From JAQIBY01 sp963676165 (lineage in GTDB: Bacteria; Bacteroidota; Bacteroidia; Bacteroidales; ML635J-15), in contig OY781043.1 in assembly GCA_963676165.1 (NCBI GenBank), positions 1,922,001 through 1,986,000 on the forward strand: DNA of 64,000 nt, in the 5' to 3' direction. Shown here piece by piece: positions 1 to 9,067 of the stretch. The translations under genes and the position numbers were made by a program. Within the stretch, counting starts at the first letter, position 1, and each line of letters opens with the position of its first letter. The notes below the pieces were generated by a model, which searched no databases, was not told the DNA's origin, and was given only the letters and a program-made list of their open reading frames with translations.

Positions 1-2576
1 TGAGTGAAGAAGGAAAAGATTCCAGAATCTTGTCAGTCAATGTAGTTGATCAAATGAAATCAGCTTACATTGATTATTCAATGTCTGTTATTGTTTCAAG
101 GGCATTGCCCGATGTTCGGGACGGATTAAAACCAGTTCATAGACGTATTCTTTATGGAATGTCAGAGCTTGGAGTGACATCAAACAAATCGCACAAGAAA
201 TCAGCACGTATTGTCGGAGAAGTTTTAGGTAAATATCATCCACATGGAGATTCATCTGTCTATTTTGCCATGGTACGTATGGCTCAACCTTGGTCAATGA
301 GGTACATGCTTGTTGACGGTCAAGGTAACTTTGGGTCTGTTGATGGTGATAGCCCTGCAGCAATGCGTTATACAGAGGCTCGTCTTCAGAAAATTTCGGA
401 TGAGGTATTGAAAGATCTCGATAAAGAAACTGTTGACTTTCAATTAAACTTTGACGACACATTAAAAGAGCCTACTGTTTTACCTACAGTGGTTCCTTTA
501 TTGTTGGTTAACGGAACTTCTGGTATCGCTGTTGGGATGGCCACTAATATGCCTCCTCATAACTTAACCGAAGTTGTGAATGCATTGTGTGCAAAAATCG
601 ACAATCCTGAAATTCAAACGGAAGAATTGTTGCAGCATATTAAAGCTCCAGATTTTCCAACTGGTGGGATTATCTATGGTTACGATGGTGTGAAAGAAGC
701 CTTTGAAACAGGCAGAGGTCGCGTTGTTGTTCGTTCGAAAACTGACGTAGAAGTAACCAGTTCAGGTCGAGAACGTATTGTTGTCACTGAAATTCCTTAC
801 CTCGTAAATAAAGCAGAACTGATTATTAAAATCGCAGATCTGATTAACGAGAAGAAAATTGAAGGTATTTCCAATGTTAATGACGAAAGTGACCGTAATG
901 GTATGCGTATTGTCATTGATTTGAAACGCGATGCCGTAAGTAATGTTGTATTAAACAAATTGTTTAAATACACTCAATTGCAAGCATCCTTCTCAGTGAA
1001 CAACATTGCTTTGGTGAATGGACGTCCAGAAATGCTTAATTTGCAAGATCTACTTGGACATTTCATTGATCACCGTATGGACGTGTTGATTCGTCGCACC
1101 GAATACGAATTGAGACAAGCAGAAAAACGTGCTCATATTCTTGAAGGTCTTATTAAAGCCCTCGATTATATTGATGAGGTAATTGCGATTATTAAAGCTT
1201 CGAAAAATGTTGAAGAGGCGAGACAAGGTTTGATGGACCGTTTCGACTTGAGCATTGAACAAGCAAAAGCAATTGTTGAAATGCGCCTAAGAAGCTTAAC
1301 TGCACTTGAAACTTCAAAATTGAAAGACGAGTTGGCTGAGCTGATGGAACGCATTAACTATTTCAAACAAATTCTTTCTGAAGAACCATTGCGTCGTCAG
1401 ATTATTCGCGATGAGCTGGTTGAACTCAGAGATAAATATGGTGACGAAAGACGCACCGAAATTGTTTATGCTTCAGAAGAAATTAATCCTGAAGATTTTT
1501 ATGCTGATGATGAAATGGTCATTACAATTTCTCATCTTGGATACATTAAACGTACACCACTGACCGAGTTTAGAACTCAAGGCAGGGGAGGCGTTGGTTC
1601 CAGAGCATCAAATTTCAGAGATAAAGATTTCATTGAATCTGTTTTCACCGCAACCATGCACAACACGCTGATCTTCTTTACAGCAAAAGGTCGTTGTTTC
1701 TGGTTGAAAGTGTATGAACTCCCTGAAGGAACAAAAGCATCTCAAGGTCGTGCTATTCAAAATCTGATTAATATTGAACCAGATGATGAAATTAAAGCAT
1801 ACATCCGTGTGAAAGACTTAAAGGATGATGAATATATTGACAGTCGTTTTATTGTCATGGCTACTCAACGTGGTATCATTAAGAAAACCAGACTGAGAGA
1901 ATATTCACGCCCACGTCAAAATGGTATCAATGCAATTAATATCCGCGAAGACGATATGTTGCTTAATGCACGTCTTATCGAAGATATTGAAGGCGAAGAG
2001 GTTCACAACATTGTGATTGCTGCTAAAAACGGCAAAGCCATTCGTTTCCCTCACGATATTGTTCGTCCTATTGGCCGTACAGCAACGGGTGTGCGCGGAA
2101 TCAGTCTTGAAGATGACGATGAAGCAATTGGTATGATTGTAATCAATCCATCCAAAGACATTCTTGTTGTTTCTGAAAATGGTTATGGAAAACGATCATC
2201 ACTTGAAGATTACCGTACTACAAATCGTGGCGGTAAAGGTGTGAAAACCATTAATATTACGGATAAAACCGGTAAATTAATTGCAATTAATGCTGTAACA
2301 GATATGGATCACCTCATGATTATTACAAAAGAGGGTATTATGATTCGTATTGCTGTTTCTGATCTCCGTGTAATGGGTCGTGCCACTCAAGGTGTCCGTT
2401 TAATAAACCTCAAAGGAGATGATCAGATTGCTGCTGTAACAAATGTAGAAAATGGGGCAGAGCAGGAAGATGAAGAAACTCAAGATGCAGAGATTGTAGA
2501 TGAAAATGCAGCAGATTCAACTGATAGCGAGTTAGATAATACAGATACTGCTGAAGCAAATGATAGCGAGGAGTAA
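1..2576 (+). CDS. gyrA: DNA gyrase subunit A (5' cut by one base)
   Basis: Catalytic breakage-reunion subunit of DNA gyrase, which introduces negative supercoils with GyrB. The window opens on TGAGTGAAGAAGG; with one missing A upstream this gives MSEEGKDSRI, so the true start is almost certainly the base before position 1 rather than the internal TTG at 30. The N-terminal core contains DGLKPVHRR, the quinolone region HPHGDSSVYF and the catalytic tyrosine in AAMRYTEAR. The residue aligned with E. coli Asp87 is Phe here. A coiled-coil gate and six-bladed C-terminal domain follow, with a GyrA-box-like QGRGGVG. The last 40 residues are strongly acidic. Length is normal for the family. Confidence 0.98.
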   Translation, partial: SEEGKDSRILSVNVVDQMKSAYIDYSMSVIVSRALPDVRDGLKPVHRRILYGMSELGVTSNKSHKKSARIVGEVLGKYHPHGDSSVYFAMVRMAQPWSMRYMLVDGQGNFGSVDGDSPAAMRYTEARLQKISDEVLKDLDKETVDFQLNFDDTLKEPTVLPTVVPLLLVNGTSGIAVGMATNMPPHNLTEVVNALCAKIDNPEIQTEELLQHIKAPDFPTGGIIYGYDGVKEAFETGRGRVVVRSKTDVEVTSSGRERIVVTEIPYLVNKAELIIKIADLINEKKIEGISNVNDESDRNGMRIVIDLKRDAVSNVVLNKLFKYTQLQASFSVNNIALVNGRPEMLNLQDLLGHFIDHRMDVLIRRTEYELRQAEKRAHILEGLIKALDYIDEVIAIIKASKNVEEARQGLMDRFDLSIEQAKAIVEMRLRSLTALETSKLKDELAELMERINYFKQILSEEPLRRQIIRDELVELRDKYGDERRTEIVYASEEINPEDFYADDEMVITISHLGYIKRTPLTEFRTQGRGGVGSRASNFRDKDFIESVFTATMHNTLIFFTAKGRCFWLKVYELPEGTKASQGRAIQNLINIEPDDEIKAYIRVKDLKDDEYIDSRFIVMATQRGIIKKTRLREYSRPRQNGINAINIREDDMLLNARLIEDIEGEEVHNIVIAAKNGKAIRFPHDIVRPIGRTATGVRGISLEDDDEAIGMIVINPSKDILVVSENGYGKRSSLEDYRTTNRGGKGVKTINITDKTGKLIAINAVTDMDHLMIITKEGIMIRIAVSDLRVMGRATQGVRLINLKGDDQIAAVTNVENGAEQEDEETQDAEIVDENAADSTDSELDNTDTAEANDSEE

Positions 2577-2640
2577 TTCTGGCATTGATTTTGAATAAGA
2601 GTAGAAAATTTTAGATTTGAAAATTAAAAAGATGAGACAT

Positions 2641-3909
2641 ATGAAACGATTAGGATTTTTACTACTAATGATTATCGCGTTTTCTTCTGCCTTTGGACAA
2701 AAGGGTGAAGTGACCAATACTTATTTTTCTTTAAAAAATGATGCATTAAATGATGCTTATGAAAGTATTAACAAAGCGATATTACATCCCAAAACAAAGG
2801 ATGATTACAAAACATGGTGGTATTACGGACGTACTTATCAAAGGTTATCGACGGCAGACAGTGAAAAGTTGAAAAATCTTTGTGAAGAGAACTGCGCTGA
2901 CCAAGCCTTTGACGCTTACATTAAGGCTTTACGATTGAACTTTATTGATGAAGAATTGAGAAACTTAGATTTGGAAAAAGAAATGGATGTAATGAAGTTT
3001 TTCAAAGCCTTGGGTGATAAAGACACTCAACTTGAAAACCAAGAAACTTTGATCGATATCATTACAGTTAGACTACCTGCGTTAGCTAATGGTTTTGTGA
3101 ACCAAGGAGTGGAAGCCTTTCAAACTCAAGAGTACGAAACTGCGCTTGAAAAATTTGAAAAATCATTAACCGTTTCCACTATCGCAATGAAATTGGATAC
3201 TCAGGTTATCTATTTTTCTTCGCTGGCGGCAATTAATGCTAAAAATTGGGAGAAAACAATTCAATATAACGAAATGCTTAAAGGCATTGATTTTGGTGAA
3301 AAAGTTGAAGATAAAGTCACTATTGTTCAAAGTTTGGCTGCAGGTTACTTGAATACTCAAGATACAGCTAAATTCATCTCAACTTTAGAATCAGGAATTG
3401 AAGAGTATCCTGAAAATTCATATCCTTTGGTTATTGACTTATTCAACTATTATGTTGATATCAAAGAAAATGAAAAAGCTTTGAATTATATTTCCATGGC
3501 GATTGAAAACAATCCTGGAAATCCACAATTTTATGTGATTAGAGGAACATTATTCGAAGAAACAGGAAAAGCTGAAAAAGCAATTGCTGAGTATTCTAAA
3601 GCAGCTGAATTGGATTCTACCAACTTTGATGCGAACTACAGTTTAGGTGCATATTACTACAACTATGCTGCAGATACTTTGGCTTGGGCAAACGATAATA
3701 TTCCACCAACAGAACCACAAAAATACAATGAAGTGAAAAAAGCTGCTGATGGACTATTTGCAAAAGCATTGCCTTACCTTGAAAATGCTAGAGCACTGAA
3801 ACCAAACGATGTAGTTGTACTCGATGTATTGAAAACGATTTATTACCGTACTGGTGATTTAGAAAAACACGATGCAATCAAAGCTGAAATTGATGCTTTA
3901 ACTGAATAA
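2641..3909 (+). CDS. Exported tetratricopeptide-repeat protein
   Basis: A secreted or periplasmic TPR protein of unknown specific role. The ATG at 2641 gives a signal peptide (MKRLGFLLLMIIAFSSAFGQ); an in-frame ATG at 2632 and a TTG at 2617 are less likely because they would put a charged extension before it. The mature part is helical with TPR-like units around residues 150-210 and 270-370 (for example YYVDIKENEKALNYISMAIE). It follows gyrA by about 65 bp and could be cotranscribed with it. The next gene encodes a related protein, so this looks like a tandem duplication. A hairpin terminator follows immediately. Confidence 0.85.
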   Translation: MKRLGFLLLMIIAFSSAFGQKGEVTNTYFSLKNDALNDAYESINKAILHPKTKDDYKTWWYYGRTYQRLSTADSEKLKNLCEENCADQAFDAYIKALRLNFIDEELRNLDLEKEMDVMKFFKALGDKDTQLENQETLIDIITVRLPALANGFVNQGVEAFQTQEYETALEKFEKSLTVSTIAMKLDTQVIYFSSLAAINAKNWEKTIQYNEMLKGIDFGEKVEDKVTIVQSLAAGYLNTQDTAKFISTLESGIEEYPENSYPLVIDLFNYYVDIKENEKALNYISMAIENNPGNPQFYVIRGTLFEETGKAEKAIAEYSKAAELDSTNFDANYSLGAYYYNYAADTLAWANDNIPPTEPQKYNEVKKAADGLFAKALPYLENARALKPNDVVVLDVLKTIYYRTGDLEKHDAIKAEIDALTE

Positions 3910-3930
3910 GTTTAAATCTAAATATTTTTG

Positions 3931-3960
3931 AAACCGCTCTAGCAATAGGGCGGTTTTTTT
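3931..3960 (+). terminator. Intrinsic terminator after the first TPR gene
   Basis: AAACCGCTCT pairs with AGGGCGGTTT (one mismatch) around a 6-nt loop, followed by a run of seven T. It ends the gyrA/TPR transcription unit. Its T-run overlaps the start of the next promoter. Confidence 0.85.
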
Positions 3961-3988
3961 GTTGATTATTTATTTTATCGTACCTTTA
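3958..3988 (+). promoter_or_regulatory. Bacteroidota-type promoter for the second TPR gene
   Basis: TTTG at 3958-3961 is separated by exactly 19 bases from TACCTTTA at 3981-3988, fitting the Bacteroidota primary sigma consensus TTTG-N19-TAnnTTTG except for the last base. The first ATG lies about 85 bp downstream at 4074, leaving a moderate 5' leader. Confidence 0.65.
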
Positions 3989-4073
3989 TTGAAATTAAGC
4001 TGTTTATCAACTGTAATATGGCACATTTAATACTTTAACAGATAAGATATTCAATCTATTAATAAATAACAAC

Positions 4074-5243
4074 ATGAAAAGGCTACTTATTATTCCATTT
4101 ATTTTCATCGCTGTTCTATTGAATGCACAAAAGCAGGAGCTTAATTCAGCTTTTCATCATTTGTTCGGTGAAGATCACAAAGAAGCATATGAATGTGTGA
4201 AGAGGGCAGAGGCTCATGAAAAAACTCAGTATTATTACAAAACATACAAAATGAAGTTTTCTTGTATCATTGAAATGTATAGAAAAAATGATACTGCGAT
4301 GCTCAATTCTCTTGTATATCCCATAGATACAGCTTACGATGCACTAATGAAATCTATGTGTTACAATTTTCATGATTCTGAAATAAAATCACTGAATTTT
4401 TATCACGAAGAGAACTTGAGTTTACTTCATGATCAAATAAGCATTGCGTTAAATGCTCCAATTCCTGAAGTAGAGAATCTTGATAATCTTCGTACTGATT
4501 TTTTTGTACGTGTACCCATGCTTGCAAAACTGTACCTGGCATATGCTCAGGAATATAAGTTTCGTGGTTTAGTGGATAGTGCATATTCAGCATGTAAACG
4601 ATGTATTCTGCTTTCTGAATTCGATGAATTGTATGATACAACAGCTTATGCACTTGCAGCAGATATTACATTTTCACAACACAAATACAATGAAGCAATT
4701 ACATACTTAAACAAAGTAATTAAAAAGGATTATGGGAGTGATGATGCTGAAAAATCAAAATACTTTGCAAATTTGGCAGAATCGTATTTGAAAACTGGAG
4801 ACACTGTAAAATACTTAGCCACAGCACGATCTAATGCCTTTAAGCACAAGCAAGTTGCTCACAATGAAAATAAGAAACTACTAAACTTCTGCATTCAAAA
4901 TGATTATCCTGAACTCATGCTCGAATCGTTGGAATTGTTAGAAAGCATTGCAAGTGATTATATTGGTGTTTACGAGCTGAAAGGAGAGTTGTTTAAAAGT
5001 CAGAAGGAATATGAAAAAGCGCTTAATAATTTCAGACAATTCCAAGATTTAAATAAAGAGGATTTTAATGCAAACTATTTAATGGCAGATTGTTTAATGG
5101 CTTATGCAAATGAAAATGTATCACTTAAAGATTCGCTCAATAATGAGGCATTGATCTATCTGCGTAAAGCAAAATCAATTAATCCATATGTTTCATATGT
5201 CAATCAGGATATTGAACGTATCGAGTCTGAACTTCAAAAATAA
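4074..5243 (+). CDS. Exported TPR-like protein, paralogue of the preceding gene
   Basis: Secreted helical-repeat protein of unknown function. The signal peptide is clear (MKRLLIIPFIFIAVLLNAQ). The layout copies the upstream protein: an early KTQYYYKTYK segment matching DDYKTWWYYGR, a middle domain starting RVPMLAKLYL (compare VRLPALANGF), then TPR-like units and a C-terminal stretch listing many small units (YLRKAKSINP). This supports descent by tandem duplication followed by strong divergence. It has its own promoter and no clear terminator. Confidence 0.82.
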   Translation: MKRLLIIPFIFIAVLLNAQKQELNSAFHHLFGEDHKEAYECVKRAEAHEKTQYYYKTYKMKFSCIIEMYRKNDTAMLNSLVYPIDTAYDALMKSMCYNFHDSEIKSLNFYHEENLSLLHDQISIALNAPIPEVENLDNLRTDFFVRVPMLAKLYLAYAQEYKFRGLVDSAYSACKRCILLSEFDELYDTTAYALAADITFSQHKYNEAITYLNKVIKKDYGSDDAEKSKYFANLAESYLKTGDTVKYLATARSNAFKHKQVAHNENKKLLNFCIQNDYPELMLESLELLESIASDYIGVYELKGELFKSQKEYEKALNNFRQFQDLNKEDFNANYLMADCLMAYANENVSLKDSLNNEALIYLRKAKSINPYVSYVNQDIERIESELQK

Positions 5244-5413
5244 TCCGTTATCAACATTGAATACAGCTAATTTAGGAGATAGGTTAATTTGAAAGAAAAT
5301 ATACAATTTAACATAATATAAATTATCATTTTCAACACCGCTAATTTTTTACTAATCAGTTACTTTAACACTATAACGCTTTAACAGTCTATTTTTATAC
5401 TTTTCTTTTTGTC

Positions 5414-5728
5414 TCATTCTGTGTATTTTATAATTATTGCATCAAAAGTACTCATATTTACAATAATTGCATCAAAAACCTCAATTTTTTCTTTTCTTTC
5501 TTTTTTCAATGCTTTATCAACAAGTATATTTATTACATCATCAAACTCTGGACACTCCCACAATATAAGTTCAGGAAAAGCCGATATTTTCATAACCTGA
5601 TAATATGGTCTTAATGGTTCCGACATTACATACACAGGAACTCCCTTTATTTTCTTTGCTTGTCCATGATCTTGCGCCACTGCTGAAAGACTAAACAAAA
5701 TCAAAAATACTACTATTATTTTTCTCAT
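5414..5728 (-). CDS. Small exported protein of unknown function
   Basis: A 104-residue protein with a signal peptide (MRKIIVVFLILFSLSAVAQ) when started at the ATG at 5728. The open frame extends further upstream to 5812 but that extension is a poor N-terminus. The mature part begins with a GVPVYVMSEPLRPY segment of a kind seen in small secreted Bacteroidota proteins of unknown role, and ends with a near-duplicated FDAII. It lies on the minus strand beyond the terminator of the phage-like block, so it is probably host and marks the edge of that element. Confidence 0.6.
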   Translation of the reverse strand: MRKIIVVFLILFSLSAVAQDHGQAKKIKGVPVYVMSEPLRPYYQVMKISAFPELILWECPEFDDVINILVDKALKKERKEKIEVFDAIIVNMSTFDAIIIKYTE

Positions 5729-5841
5729 GGCTTTTTTCTTTTGTTTTACAAACTTACAAACTTTCAGATAATTTACAAAATCGGTGCCATATTTTCGTCC
5801 GAGAAGTTGCACCTAAAACAAGTACATTATAATACTGAAAG

Positions 5842-5870
5842 AAAAAAGCCCATCTAAGATAGGCTTTTTT
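5842..5870 (-). terminator. Terminator at the end of the phage-like structural operon
   Basis: AAAAAAGCCCATCT and AGATAGGCTTTTTT form a 14-bp stem with one mismatch around a 2-base loop; on the minus strand the stem is followed by a T-run. It lies 15 bp beyond the stop codon of the last gene of the minus-strand run and is roughly symmetrical, so it may also stop plus-strand readthrough. Confidence 0.8.
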
Positions 5871-5885
5871 ACTCTTTTTTATGTT

Positions 5886-6329
5886 CTATTTTTTAACCTT
5901 AAACAGCTCTATATACTTAGATGCGTAATAATGATATTTTTTATTCACTGGTGTTTCTTTATACGCTAATTCTGCCAACTTCTTTTGTATTTTGGGATTC
6001 ATCCCCCATTTCCAACTCATTACCTTATATTGTCCATAACGATATTCTTTATTGACTTTCTCCATATACAAAATCAACCATGATTCATCAACTTGCTCAA
6101 AATACACCCAAAAATCATATATCGAATTCCAATTTAAAGCCCTCACAGCCGAATATACAACAGACTTTGAATAATTACCATTTTTTAATAACATTCCCTT
6201 TTTATCGTATATTTTTCCCTTTTCCTTATCCGTTGGCGGTTCATTCTTTTTTGTTTCAAACCTTATAACCCTAACAACTGTAAGGAAGACAACAGCAATA
6301 AAACCATATAAATAATAAATGTTTTTCAT
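5886..6329 (-). CDS. Membrane-anchored protein of the phage-like element
   Basis: A 147-residue protein not recognised by family. Residues 5-22 (YYLYGFIAVVFLTVVRVI) form one transmembrane or signal-anchor helix followed by basic residues. The rest is polar, aromatic- and lysine-rich (YASKYIELFKVKK at the end). It is the last gene of the structural run, 2 bp after the preceding gene, with the terminator just behind. Its position suggests a virion or lysis accessory protein; that is inference only. Confidence 0.6.
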   Translation of the reverse strand: MKNIYYLYGFIAVVFLTVVRVIRFETKKNEPPTDKEKGKIYDKKGMLLKNGNYSKSVVYSAVRALNWNSIYDFWVYFEQVDESWLILYMEKVNKEYRYGQYKVMSWKWGMNPKIQKKLAELAYKETPVNKKYHYYASKYIELFKVKK

Positions 6330-6331
6330 AA

Positions 6332-6829
6332 CTATCGAATAAATACAACATGATATTTGCCAATAATTGAACTGTTTAACACTTGTTCAATAGTTTTTTG
6401 ACCTTTATGATTCAAATATATTTCTGAACCAATTGAAATTGGTAATTCCTTTACAAACATTCCTGAATTTTGCGACCATTTTACAAATAAACCACATTGC
6501 CAATTTGCTGGGGATTCTTTAATTATTCGCTTTTTAATTCCTGATGCTTCACCATCTCGAAAGACAATTAAATCATTTCTGTTTAAATCATCCTGATAGT
6601 TGTAAAATGCTCCTGTTACTAAGTTTTTCATCTTTGTAACTTCAACATTATTATTTGTTGTTGTTGTTGTAGTTGTAGTTGTAGTTGTGTTGTTTGTTTC
6701 TCCACCGCCTTCTGTATCATCTTTAACAAACAATTTTCTAATTGATTTCCAAAACATACCAATTAACAATACAACCAATGACAATACAATGTATAATACA
6801 TTGTTATTCTTTTTATTATTTCTTTTCAT
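6332..6829 (-). CDS. Single-pass membrane protein with polythreonine linker
   Basis: A 165-residue protein if started at the ATG at 6829, which is preceded by a good GAGAGG ribosome site; the open frame reaches 6859 but overlaps the previous gene. Residues about 13-31 (YIVLSLVVLLIGMFW) are a transmembrane helix. A linker with eleven consecutive Thr flanked by Asn follows, then a globular C-terminal domain of about 100 residues with beta-like segments. The anchor, flexible linker and distal domain arrangement is typical of spike or tail proteins on small phages. Function is unknown. Confidence 0.65.
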   Translation of the reverse strand: MKRNNKKNNNVLYIVLSLVVLLIGMFWKSIRKLFVKDDTEGGGETNNTTTTTTTTTTTNNNVEVTKMKNLVTGAFYNYQDDLNRNDLIVFRDGEASGIKKRIIKESPANWQCGLFVKWSQNSGMFVKELPISIGSEIYLNHKGQKTIEQVLNSSIIGKYHVVFIR

Positions 6830-6830
6830 A

Positions 6831-7184
6831 TTAACCTCTCCCTGTATTTGTTCCATCACCTCCTAAACTTCCACGATGACCATAAGAAGCATCTGCAATA
6901 CCATCCCCATCAGTATCAATTTCTATTGTACCACCAGATGCTAATGTATCAATTTCGTCTTGTGTTAAATCATCTTGCAAGCCACCCAATGGTCCTCTTG
7001 AAGGATTATATTTAGGTGGTGTATTTGTGTTTCTTCCTATATTATTTGTATTTGTATTTGTTCCTGTAACTCCCGAATCTCCCATATTTTGCGTTGTTTG
7101 ACTTACTTTTTCACGTACTTTAGGAAACAGATACCAAACAATAATTCCAAGCGGAATAATTAATAAAATCAAATATTTTTTCAT
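6831..7184 (-). CDS. Membrane protein with calcium-loop motif and Gly/Asn/Thr-rich linker
   Basis: A 117-residue protein. Residues 4-20 (YLILLIIPLGIIVWYLF) are a signal or transmembrane helix. The middle is Asn/Thr/Gly-rich. Near residue 88 there is DTDGDGIADASYGHRG, which matches the Asp-rich calcium-binding loop of thrombospondin type 3 repeats. The C-terminus is Gly-rich. It overlaps or abuts both neighbours, so it belongs to the same operon. Probably a virion surface protein, by analogy only. Confidence 0.62.
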   Translation of the reverse strand: MKKYLILLIIPLGIIVWYLFPKVREKVSQTTQNMGDSGVTGTNTNTNNIGRNTNTPPKYNPSRGPLGGLQDDLTQDEIDTLASGGTIEIDTDGDGIADASYGHRGSLGGDGTNTGRG

Positions 7185-7456
7185 AACTCAAATTCAATAT
7201 AATTAACGACTATTTTTTCTTTCAACGAAGCCAAAATCTCAAATTCACCACTCAATACAACACTATTCAAATTACTTGAATCGACTATTGTTTTAGTACT
7301 TTCGTCATAACGAACGTAATTAATAAAAAAACAACTTGGCAATATTAAGCTATCATCTTGCAACACTACACGTTTCAACTCTGATGAATACACTTTTTCA
7401 CCTGTTATATCTTCAAAAAGCTCTTTAGCCTCTTTTATTGTGAAATTGCTTCCCAT
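7181..7456 (-). CDS. Small protein of the phage-like element, unknown
   Basis: A 91-residue protein without a membrane segment, predicted mixed alpha/beta: an N-terminal helix (IKEAKELFEDITG) then several beta-like strands. No family recognised. It overlaps the peptidase gene by 22 bp and the next gene by 4 bp, which indicates translational coupling within the operon. Confidence 0.55.
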   Translation of the reverse strand: MGSNFTIKEAKELFEDITGEKVYSSELKRVVLQDDSLILPSCFFINYVRYDESTKTIVDSSNLNSVVLSGEFEILASLKEKIVVNYIEFEL

Positions 7457-7938
7457 TCTGCATACTCCTTTCCATTTTCTTTAAGACTTATATTTTCCTC
7501 TCTGTAATCAAGATGAAAATGTCTGTTATATCTTCCAAATCCTCTCACTCCCATTTGATATAGCAACAACCAAATTCCCGTATGACTTGCCATGTCATGA
7601 TACATACGTGTATGTATATTCCAATCAATTCCTGACATATCACTTTTGTAAAACTGAAAATCAACTGCCTTTCCTAAACCATGATAAGACTGATTATTTC
7701 CACTCCGATATACAGATGTTATAATAATAGGAACATCATAGTACTGTCTCATCGCTTCCATCATTTTCGGAATACGTCCATCAATCAACTGTACATCTCC
7801 ATGCCCAAGCGTATGAAATTCACGTTCACGAAAATGTTTTGTTAGATACTTTTCATTATTTCTAACTTCAATCATACTTTTTCTCTCTATTCCAAACAAT
7901 ACCATGATTATTCCTATTATTATAAATATTAATTCCAT
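7435..7938 (-). CDS. Membrane-anchored peptidase M15-type endolysin
   Basis: A zinc D-Ala-D-Ala peptidase-like enzyme expected to cut peptidoglycan cross-links. Residues 3-16 are a hydrophobic signal anchor (LIFIIIGIIMVLFG). The catalytic domain covers about 30-150: the SYHGLGKAVDF motif supplies the zinc ligands His86 and Asp93, and RHFHLDYR supplies His142. ITSVYRSG just before is also typical of the M15_3 type. M15 peptidases are common in small ssDNA phages of Bacteroidota, so a role in lysis or entry is likely. The N-terminal anchor suggests it acts from a membrane or virion surface. Confidence 0.82.
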   Translation of the reverse strand: MELIFIIIGIIMVLFGIERKSMIEVRNNEKYLTKHFREREFHTLGHGDVQLIDGRIPKMMEAMRQYYDVPIIITSVYRSGNNQSYHGLGKAVDFQFYKSDMSGIDWNIHTRMYHDMASHTGIWLLLYQMGVRGFGRYNRHFHLDYREENISLKENGKEYAEWEAISQ

Positions 7939-7941
7939 CTT

Positions 7942-8076
7942 TTATTCTGAATCAATTTCCTCTTTTACAAGTCCATTTTGTTTTGCACTAGTTTTAAATG
8001 CTTCCAGTGTGTCGCGTAACACATTTACCCACTTCATATAGTGACTTACTTTGCTAATCCATTTAAATAACTTCAT
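7942..8076 (-). CDS. Very small protein (44 residues) of the phage-like element
   Basis: A short open frame between the peptidase and the preceding gene. It begins MKLFKWISKVSHYMK, is amphipathic and helical, and ends in the acidic EEIDSE. It has one of the strongest ribosome sites in the block (AGGAGG, 5 bases before ATG), which argues that it is translated. The N-terminal part resembles a membrane-active amphipathic helix, so a holin-like or minor coat role is possible but unproven. Confidence 0.6.
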   Translation of the reverse strand: MKLFKWISKVSHYMKWVNVLRDTLEAFKTSAKQNGLVKEEIDSE

Positions 8077-8087
8077 TTTTTACCTCC

Positions 8088-8639
8088 TTACTTTACTGTA
8101 TAAAACTTTCCTTTTTTGAAATCTGCAACCATTTTAAAACGTGAGAAAAACAATGTGTTTTTATCCGGATTATATGTTGCTATACCTGTCAACTTTTTAA
8201 CCTCGTATTGACCTGTCATTTTAATTTCTGCCTGATAGAAATATCTCAAACGTCCTGTGTCTGTCTCAACGCCATATTCTTTATAACCTTTTGTTTTGGC
8301 AATTGCTTTTGCTCCTTTTTCAGTTAATTGATATGCCTTGAAAGACAGAAAACTTCCTTTTCTTCTTGACCATCCAGTAAACATATGTTTTGATTCACCA
8401 TCTGAATTAACATAAGAAACTCGTTTACAACCGTTAAACTTTTTGTTTTGATTGTCACGATTTCCATTATAGGAATTATTATTTCTTTGATTATATGCCA
8501 TTTTGTTTCCTTTTTTTTGTCGGAACTGATACATCCATTTATTTGCAATTTCTTTTAATCCATCAGCCTCAGAGATGAATAATTCCCATGCATCTCTATC
8601 TGACATATTTTTTTTAATTGCATAATCTAATGCATTCAT
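8088..8639 (-). CDS. Basic protein of the phage-like element, possible nucleic-acid binder
   Basis: 183 residues: an N-terminal helical part (1-46), an Asn/Gly-rich tract (48-68) and a basic C-terminal domain with alternating beta strands (about 72-183). An internal ATG at 8501 preceded by AAAGGAAAC could give a shorter 137-residue product starting MAYNQRNNN. The net positive charge and aromatic content would suit single-stranded DNA binding, but I recognise no family. Its stop lies 11 bp before the next small gene. Confidence 0.55.
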   Translation of the reverse strand: MNALDYAIKKNMSDRDAWELFISEADGLKEIANKWMYQFRQKKGNKMAYNQRNNNSYNGNRDNQNKKFNGCKRVSYVNSDGESKHMFTGWSRRKGSFLSFKAYQLTEKGAKAIAKTKGYKEYGVETDTGRLRYFYQAEIKMTGQYEVKKLTGIATYNPDKNTLFFSRFKMVADFKKGKFYTVK

Positions 8640-9067
8640 TATCTACGACGTTTTTTACTACCACGTTTATTTTTTCGAACAAACCACACTACACCCGCAC
8701 CGATAACCAATGCACCGCCTGTAATCCATTTCCAATTTGTTTTCACAAATTCCCATACTTTTGTAAAACTTTCTTTCATACCTGTATTTCCTTCCTTTCT
8801 ACTTCCTTGATTATTATTATTATTACCTGAATTTGAACCCGAGCCACTTCCTGACTGAGTATTATAATACTCCTGTTGTTCAACTTCTGTATCCTCTTTA
8901 CCTGTATCCAAAAATTCACGTTCACCTACAGAACTATACCCAACTTGAATATCCTTAACCCAATCAGGTTTAGAGTATCCCAAATCATGAGGGTCTCTCC
9001 GACTTTCAAAAGAATACACCTGTTTCATTGTATCCTCAACTTTTTTTTGTCCACTTGCTAAAATCAT
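8639..9067 (-). CDS. C-terminally anchored membrane protein with basic tail
   Basis: 142 residues: an acidic soluble N-terminus, a Gly/Ser/Asn linker around 71-86, a transmembrane helix near 112-130 (WITGGALVIGAGVVWFV) and a strongly basic tail (RKNKRGSKKRRR). Acidic outside, hydrophobic helix and basic inside is the charge plan of phage coat or membrane proteins that touch DNA with the tail. It overlaps the next gene upstream by 4 bp. Function not established. Confidence 0.6.
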   Translation of the reverse strand: MILASGQKKVEDTMKQVYSFESRRDPHDLGYSKPDWVKDIQVGYSSVGEREFLDTGKEDTEVEQQEYYNTQSGSGSGSNSGNNNNNQGSRKEGNTGMKESFTKVWEFVKTNWKWITGGALVIGAGVVWFVRKNKRGSKKRRR

